Shown one piece after another: positions 57,421-64,000 of a DNA stretch of 64,000 nucleotides (position 1 is the first letter of the stretch; every line of letters begins with the position of its first letter). Source of the stretch: Acanthococcus lagerstroemiae (taxonomy: Eukaryota > Arthropoda > Insecta > Hemiptera > Eriococcidae); NCBI GenBank assembly GCA_031841125.1, contig CM063112.1, forward strand, positions 60,069,722-60,133,721, read 5' to 3'. The notes beneath the pieces are model-generated. The model was not told the origin of the DNA. It worked only from the letters and a program-made list of their open reading frames with translations, and did not search any database. Position numbers and translations under genes: made by a program.

Positions 57421-57424
57421 TCTA

Positions 57425-57715
57425 TATAATGACACATAACTTGGAGAAATACAACAGTATTCAGTGTTTGCCTCTATTCCGAAAAAAAGTTATCATTCTG
57501 GCGACATAAAATTGAAGTCCTCTTTTAGCTTCCACTGCTCCACCCGCTCTTAATTCTACTGGGCAGCTCTTTGTCCCTGGCGATTTGAAAGGCTATTGTT
57601 TGGCCGAGATATCTTCTGTTCACGCTCTCGTACGATATTTTCTTTTGCAATTATGACAGATCTTCTCGAGCGTTTCAGAGTAGAGGGCAGGAGGGCATAA
57701 AATACGAGTCCTCTA
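57425..57715. other. No gene recognised
   Basis: Short unique-looking stretch before the hairpin. Confidence 0.5.
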
Positions 57716-57720
57716 CAGTA

Positions 57721-57943
57721 TATGAAGGGTAAAGAATCAAAACTCACATTTGTCATTTTACTTCAAGGGCGCGAATAAGCGAAATACTGTACACGGGTTC
57801 AGGAATATCTTTGCTGCGATGTTATACATATTGCACATTCACAGGCGCAGCAAAGATATTCCTGCACCTGTGTACAGTATATTGCCTATTCATGCCCTTG
57901 AAGTAAAATGGCAAATGTGAGTTTTGATTCTTTACCCTTCATA
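57721..57943. repeat. Long hairpin, ~98-bp arms and 27-nt loop
   Basis: Left arm 57721-57818 (TATGAAGGGTAAAGAATCAA ... TTTGCTGCG) pairs along its whole length with 57846-57943, with scattered mismatches. Only 27 nt separate the arms. It could be a foldback transposon or a source of double-stranded RNA. Confidence 0.85.
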
Positions 57944-57957
57944 CGCTTTCATACCCT

Positions 57958-58245
57958 AATAAAAAAAAAATCCATGGAAATTTCTATTAACAACACGGCT
58001 GCAGACTGTAGTCGTGCAGGGCGCAGTAAACATCAAAATCAATGAGCACATGACTGTAAGAAAAAAAAATTTCCATGGAAATGCTAACTATTGAACTGAA
58101 TTGTCACCACGAAGAGCTAAATTATACAGACTGGCTTCCTGTTGGGGAGCATCGAAATGTATATCAACAGCACGGCTACAGGTTGTAAATGTCAATCACT
58201 GAATTCATGTCGGGAGAGCTTTACGAGAAGGGGGGGGTACGGTTT
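57958..58245. repeat. Short palindrome pair
   Basis: ATCCATGGAAATTT (57970) and AATTTCCATGGAAAT (58069) share a palindromic core, and CACGGCTGCAGACTGTAG is echoed by CACGGCTACAGGTTGTAA near 58170. Possibly a two-unit tandem repeat of ~180 bp. Confidence 0.35.
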
Positions 58246-58555
58246 TCGCTCAAGTAGGTATATTTAGCAGTAAAAGCTTTTTTTTTTTTAAATTGGAACA
58301 AATTTTTTTTTAATATAACAGGTACTGAGACAATAAAAATGTCTTAGAATCAATTGTCCTGTCTGATCAATTGAATTGGTCGAATTTTTTACGTATATTA
58401 TTGTGTAACCCAGAATACCCCCCCCCCCCCCAAGAAAAAATCGAAAGTTAGGGTTCAAAATTTTCTAGTAACGAAATATTATCAGTTTCTGGAGACCTAG
58501 TGCCTTTTACATCTCTTAATGTTTCGTAATATTACCGCAAAGGAAAGAACAGCAA

Positions 58556-59415
58556 TACGGGTTCATGAAAATTGCTCGCGGCAAATTGCCCACAAGGAAA
58601 CTGACCGCGGAAAATTGACCATCGGTAAGTTGGGCACCAAGTAGAATTGATCGTTAGAAAATTGACCGGTCATGAACAGTGTAAACCTGGGAACCTCCAA
58701 AAGAGTTGAGCGACCTTCGAAACCTATGAAATGGTATCCCTATTATGTTTTCTGATAAATTTAATCCGCGGCCTGCTCTCCTCATCTCCACATCCCACAA
58801 TCCTCAAGTTGGGTGAAACTAATATTAGAATCAAATTTGGCGAACGTAAGTACCTATGAAACGGCCATGAAACAACATCCGCTATGCATTTTATGAAAAT
58901 TTTGAACCTCGCTCCCTCACATGCATCACAATTTACAAATTAGAAGCAAATCGTTACCAGAAATGAATTTAATGATCTTTTGAACGCATGAAACGACATC
59001 CATATTGCAATATGTGAAAAATTTGATCTCCTGCCCCAGGCTGGTAACACAGTTTTCTAGTGGGGGGTTAAAATGGTCAAAAATTAAACAAAAAATCTAC
59101 ACCTTCCCACACAAGGCCTGTGCTAATAATATTATACTCGTATGGAAAAATAAGTTTCATTTTCAACATTTGTAGGTCTCCTGGAGGGCAATCACCTATT
59201 TAGGGCATCCAGAGGGTAATTTCAAAAATTTCAAAAAATGACCGAGATTACTTTATGCCTTATCGCATGCTAATGTCTGCGCGCTGCTCTTGTGAACATC
59301 ATTTCAACGAAGACGGTCAATCCTTCATTTTACGAAGGTCAGTTTTATCGCGACCAATTTTCATAAGCTGCCTGTTTTCCATCGGCCAATTTCTTCGCGG
59401 TCAATTTTACTGATC
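58556..59415. mobile_element. Foldback-like structure around satellite
   Basis: The left side (58570-58672) carries short repeats such as GCGGAAAATTGACC and AGAAAATTGACC. The right side (59325-59415) carries the same words inverted (GGTCAATTTTACTG, GCGACCAATTTTC). Between them are ~3 units of the ~120-bp satellite (58690-59045) and ~280 bp of other sequence. No target duplication found. Confidence 0.5.
58690..59045 (-). repeat. ~130-bp satellite units inside the foldback
   Basis: Cores CGAAACCTATGAAATGGTAT (58719), ACGGCCATGAAACAACATCC (58861) and ACGCATGAAACGACATCC (58983) recur every ~120-140 bp, each followed by a CTCCC-rich block. Same orientation as 6190-7100. Confidence 0.5.
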
Positions 59416-59419
59416 CCTA

Positions 59420-61210
59420 GCGATACAGAACGTGATGAGTTTCCTTCAGTTGAAGCGAATGCAACTTTTCTGCAGCGTGCATTGAATGGTCTGCCTATCA
59501 TATTTATGAAGGAGACTCATTTCAGTTAGCGTAGTTCTGTTGCGTAGAATTCTTGTCTCGTGAAATTTGCACCAAAATTCCTTTACACTGATTTGTATTC
59601 CTTCAGTTTCTTATCTTGGGTTATCTCTTAAGCACTCGAACTGGAACCCTGACTTTTGGAATGCGATATTATTGGCGATGACTCGCGTATCTTTCCCCAA
59701 ACTGTCATTGGGAGGGGGTAGGTCAGTTCCGAGTCCTGCAAGATTAACATAGTCAACTGGAGCATAAAGCCGAGTCAATATTCGAAATAAAGACAACTTT
59801 ATTTCGAATACAGGGACGCGATGACGTACACTACACGTAATGCTAACCAGCCCGCCCTCCATTTACGTTTATCTTTCGAACCATCCGTAAAACACGGACC
59901 ACGCATTTGTGACTGCGGGCGACCATCTCAAGTACATTTTTCGTGTCCAAAGATGCCTAACTTCGAACTCAGTTAGGTAAACACCACTCATCTAATGGTC
60001 TTCTCGGCACAACTAATTACATCACCATCTCCGGAGAACACCCGGTCCCAATTGCCGCACCGGAAATGCATCGCTGACCACGGCCAGATCGGTCGGCGCT
60101 GCGGTCGAGTTCGTGATGCAACTTATAGCCCCGAACTACACTGGGCCGGGCATCTGGACGTCGAATTAAAACCAGAATCGTATATATAACAACGCATTCA
60201 CCTGGCTTTTCGTTCCAATCCGGCCAGAGAAAGCTAAGTGGACTGATCCGCACAGTTCGCCATTTTACAAATCTCCGTTCGGAATTTTAAGCGAGCAATT
60301 TTCTCGTGTCGCTGGGCAAATTTCAGTATCGCGGATTACCGCATCGCTATGGTAGCCGCCATGTACTTAATAGAAAATTACCTCGAACAACAATATTCGT
60401 GTCCAAAATGCGTACAGTACAAGGCACACATGACCGAGCATTGAACTGCTCGAAATTTTTTTTTGACATTTCACATTAAGTGCTTTCACTGTACTGAGAT
60501 GGAGGAGATAATCTGGAAGCATGAAAATTGAACTACGACATATGTAGTCCAGAAACGCAACAACACAGGGCCAAGGTTTAATTATTCGATATTAGGAAAG
60601 TCTTACAAGGTAACGATATCATAATAAAGGCACATGCGTGAAATAAATACACGAATAAACGCAGATAACTTATACATACATGGTAAATGAGTATATTGTA
60701 ATCTTTATAGAATGTAATTGGTTTGTCTGTTCGATGCTGAAGAAGGTTCGACAGGAGCAGTTACGAGTACCGAGTGTTCCGGTGCGTCACAATGTCGAGG
60801 TGTAAGCCGAATTCACAAATCCAGAATCCTCTTTGACCCACGGACCTTGGTACGATGAGAATGAAAGAAGTTGAGAAGCTTCCGGCAATCGCACAGGAGT
60901 CTGAACTGAGAGATGCATAAATACGTAGACGGTGCGGTTCAAAGGTCAAAGCAAATCAACGCAGCCCTACGAAAAAGTGTACATAGTTAAGATGCAAAGG
61001 AGATTTCGTTGGTAGGATCTCATTTCCATCCTCATTTTTGTCAGCATCGCTATAGGTTATATCATTTTGCTTCAATTCTACATGGTAAATAAAAGAGGAA
61101 TACCTAAGGGGTAAAGAGAGATACATCCCTTCAACCAGGGACCCACCGATAGGGGGAGTAACTTACCACCCCGTAGGAATTTTTCACACAGCAGTTGAGA
61201 AATTTTACCA
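59420..61210. other. No gene recognised; GC-richer island at 59880-60320
   Basis: 59880-60320 is CG-rich and open in opposing frames (64 codons plus, 78 minus) but has no recognised domain. The CG content and lack of repeats make it a candidate promoter or unrecognised exon. Confidence 0.4.
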
Positions 61211-61214
61211 TTTC

Positions 61215-61430
61215 AGTCAGGCAGAGTCGAAAGAATCCAACAAGTCAAAAAAGATTTTTTTCCCTTGATATTTGGGAATAGAGTTTAGAAGACGGAAAAA
61301 TCCAACAAGTTAGAGGTTTTCTTTTGCTTTGATATTTGGGAATTTTGAGTTCAGCCAGTTGAAAATATCCAGCAAGTCAAAAGGTTTTTTTTTGGCACTT
61401 GGGAATTTTGAGTTGAGTCAGCTGGGACTT
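61215..61430 (+). repeat. ~65-70-bp tandem repeat, three units
   Basis: AATCCAACAAGTCAAAA(A), a T-run, then TTGATATTTGGGAAT...GAGTT repeats three times (near 61226, 61299 and 61367). The 116-codon open frame starting at 61329 is partly a translation of this repeat. The inverted relative is at 52150-52335. Confidence 0.65.
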
Positions 61431-61439
61431 TCACAGTTT

Positions 61440-64000
61440 CTGTCCCCCTCCAGGAAAGACTCCCTACCTTCAACAATCTTACGGTATAATTCAGTTGGGC
61501 ATAATTTTTCACCTTCTCTTTTACAGTTGAGATTTAAATCTACCCTTCGGCAGAAAAGTTGCTTTGAACTAATATTATCAGCAGTGACTGAAGCTCAAGA
61601 TCTCCTGACTCCTTGGCTGGTTCCAAAATTACCAGCCTTCGAATCTCCTTCCAATTTTCAAATAAAGATGGAAAGATAAAAAGCCCTCCACCATATCGCC
61701 AGGGAAAATCTCTTTTCATGACCAACTTTTCTTAATAAAGGTCATCCATCTTAGACATAGCTCCTTATTGTAGGAATGCCTGGAGAAAATGCCTGAAATT
61801 GTGAAACTAAATTCTTTTACTGAAATTATTCTGTAGATGCGATTATTCAAAATGCACAAATACTAAGAAAGTTTTTCTCATTTGGATTCGCTGATGGCGG
61901 AGTCAGCAGGAGCAGGTGCCAGTCTCCCCAACTGACTTGGCTCTTCTACCGGCTCCCTCGGATTTTATTTAATATAAAAATAAAAAAAATGTATATTCAG
62001 GAGGTAAAATTAGTATGGCAAATAAAGTTTAACACTTTTTTTTTTTTGTATTTTTACTCCCATAAGAAGTGGTATTTTATATTGGCGTCAAATCTCAACA
62101 GCCCATTTTTTGTTGAAAAAAGTTTTCGGCTGGCGTACCAAAGGGTCAAAGTTTAAAATGACCAGGAAGAACGGCTATTCTCCTTCAAAACACTTTATAA
62201 GTCGAATTTTTCAAAAAAAGAAACCCGACTGAAAAAATTTCTTCTTAATAGAACAAAAGATTCGGCGAGAAAATTTTGGGACGGGGACCTCAAAATAGGG
62301 CTGTAAATGTCTACTGATAGAATGAGGAGAGCCTTCTAGGTAGAGGTTGTCTAAAATGACCCCAAAAATGAACTCAGCAACAACAGAAACCTCGTGTCTG
62401 ATATCATGTATACTACTTGTACATCTTTCAATAATTCCTGCTGTAACCCTTCCTGGAGCCTTCAGCAGATATTTGCTACTATGACCTCAGACATAAAGTT
62501 GGTAACTTAGGAAATCCCACTGACGCCAACTTTCATGTAGGAGGTGCACCTTAAAATACCTTGACATTGAGTTCAGTAAGTCCGAAAACTTTAGAAATAA
62601 ATCATCAAGTGACATTTTCTTGATGAAGATTGAATAAGGGACATAATTCTATCAACAGACCATCAACCCCTCCATTTCGGAACTCACATGCAGCCCTTCA
62701 CGATATTTTTCCCAACATTGCCTGACGAGTCTTCTCATATGTAAGAAAGAAGACATTTTTCTGACGGTTCCCTTTTTTATTATTTTAACTCTACTTGTTT
62801 GTTTGAAGGAAAACCTGCATTTTTTAATGGAAAATTCTACTCGTACGTTAAGCTTGAACGCTTTTGTGCACCGGCATAAAATTTTTCTTTTTCAATAAAA
62901 TATTGGCTGCCATGTTTTCAAATGTGCACACCGCTTTTTCATGTCGAAGCAAAAATCAAACGAAACATCCGGGGAGGACTATCCCTCTCTCTCATTGAAA
63001 AATTAACAATGTAGAAAATGTTCGGGGTCATTTGCTTTAACAAAAAAGTTTGGCTGAAATAAGAATATTTAACCCTCCTCCCCCATTCAATGAAGCAAAC
63101 GATCGCTATAGTACTACTGTGAGATTGATATTAGGTTTTCAATATCATTTGTGAGAAACTCTACTCGTAAGCATCAGTAACTTTTTATGGTTGATGTTTT
63201 CAAAAATACAAATATTTCGTGAAATTCTTGTCTCTTTTCCTGGAATTTGAAATGGAAATAGTCACTCTTTCTGTTTGTACGCCAGACTCGATATAAATGA
63301 ATAAGAACACATTTTTGAAATTACAGAAGTAGAGAAAACCAAGTACCAAGCATTATATTTTTACTGACTGTGACAATATTAAAATAATTTTTGATTAGGA
63401 AATTACACCCAAAACATATCCAAAAGAACAGGAATGAATCCTTAGTGTAAATTTGGACCCATTTTTCTACCCCTAAATTTCAAAACTTTGCCTCTATTAC
63501 CGACATTATGAAGTGTCAATGAAAATATTTGTTTTTTGCTTGTCGATTAAAATAGGTTTCAAGTGAAGGACCTATTATTGGACTTTTTTGGAGAAAGGAA
63601 GCGAGGGAAGAGATGTGATGTTTCAAGAATTTCCAACTATGAAATGTCGACTAAGTTAACTAAAAAATCTTACAGAACTAGAGAAAGGACCCTGGTCTTC
63701 ATTTTGGCCAGCCAATGCCTCAATTTTCCACTTTTCTTCATTATGACTAGGAATCCAACTTATGTATTCAATTTCATAGTTATGAATCGGTTTTGAGTTC
63801 ACTAAATCAAACCCCTTGCTCTACTCTACCTAAAAAAAAACATTTTCAGAAGTTCCTAATTATACTCGAAGAACTTTCCCATTGGCAACATTTCTTAAAA
63901 ATTCATCAGTTTCTGAAGTTCGTTTGAATATTGCCTGAAAGTCGTGGAAAGGAAAGAGGGCAGCCACTTCCAAAAAATTATTAGTTGGCAAAATTATATC
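61440..64000. other. No gene recognised
   Basis: AT-rich to the window end. Open frames (61540-61725 minus, 63563-63796 plus) have no domain. Confidence 0.5.

Noticed and set aside
61329..61679. 116-codon open frame
   Set aside because: Its first third is a direct translation of the ~70-bp tandem repeat and the rest has no domain.

Overview
The window is AT-rich animal DNA (many A/T tracts, long G/C homopolymers, GT-AG introns). It is most likely from an insect, possibly a hemipteran, but the species cannot be fixed from the sequence. I can support only one host gene. It lies on the minus strand, is split into three coding exons, and encodes a secreted His- and Gly/Ser/Tyr-rich protein of the cuticle, silk or sheath type. 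A 12-codon first exon (22888-22923) and a 59-bp second exon (12777-12835) together supply the signal peptide. Exon 3 (11451-12516) holds almost all of the mature protein. Intron 1 is about 10 kb and is full of transposon relics.

The rest is a transposon graveyard. (a) Non-LTR retrotransposon pieces: RT fragments at 228-505 and 46650-47957 (minus), an RNase H to 3'-end piece with a second copy behind it at 27247-28625, C-terminal tails at 30058-30505 and 57206-57420, and an internal ORF1/ORF2-start piece at 43794-44774 between ~310-bp direct repeats. (b) tRNA-derived SINEs: one family with six copies, three of them bounded by 11-16-bp target-site duplications, and one copy of a second family. 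(c) Small DNA transposons: five hAT-like elements with 8-bp duplications (15408, 19510, 20710, 21015, 48343), a 400-bp element with a 5-bp duplication (23633), and others defined only by inverted ends (12997, 55135). (d) Tandem or diffuse repeats: a ~120-bp satellite family dispersed in both orientations, and degenerate arrays in which an AGTC-type motif recurs every 10-11 bp (about 25-27, 30.6-31.3 and 53.4-56.1 kb).

Layout: 0-11 kb is relics, satellite and unique AT-rich DNA. The gene and its TE-filled intron occupy 11.4-22.9 kb, with the upstream region and a 400-bp MITE at 23-24 kb. From 24.3 to 31.3 kb are the first AGTC arrays with LINE insertions. From 31 to 43 kb the DNA is mostly unique AT-rich sequence with one SINE and satellite. 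From 43.4 to 49.1 kb is a dense LINE/SINE/hAT block. From 53.4 to 56.1 kb are the second AGTC arrays, carrying a SINE and a MITE. From 57 to 59.4 kb are a LINE tail, a long hairpin and a foldback structure around satellite. The last 5 kb shows little. No bacterial-type operon, CRISPR array, rRNA or functional tRNA gene is visible. The most unusual structures are the 10-11-bp-period arrays, the directly repeated flanks around the LINE piece, the foldback around satellite, and the ~98-bp-arm hairpin.
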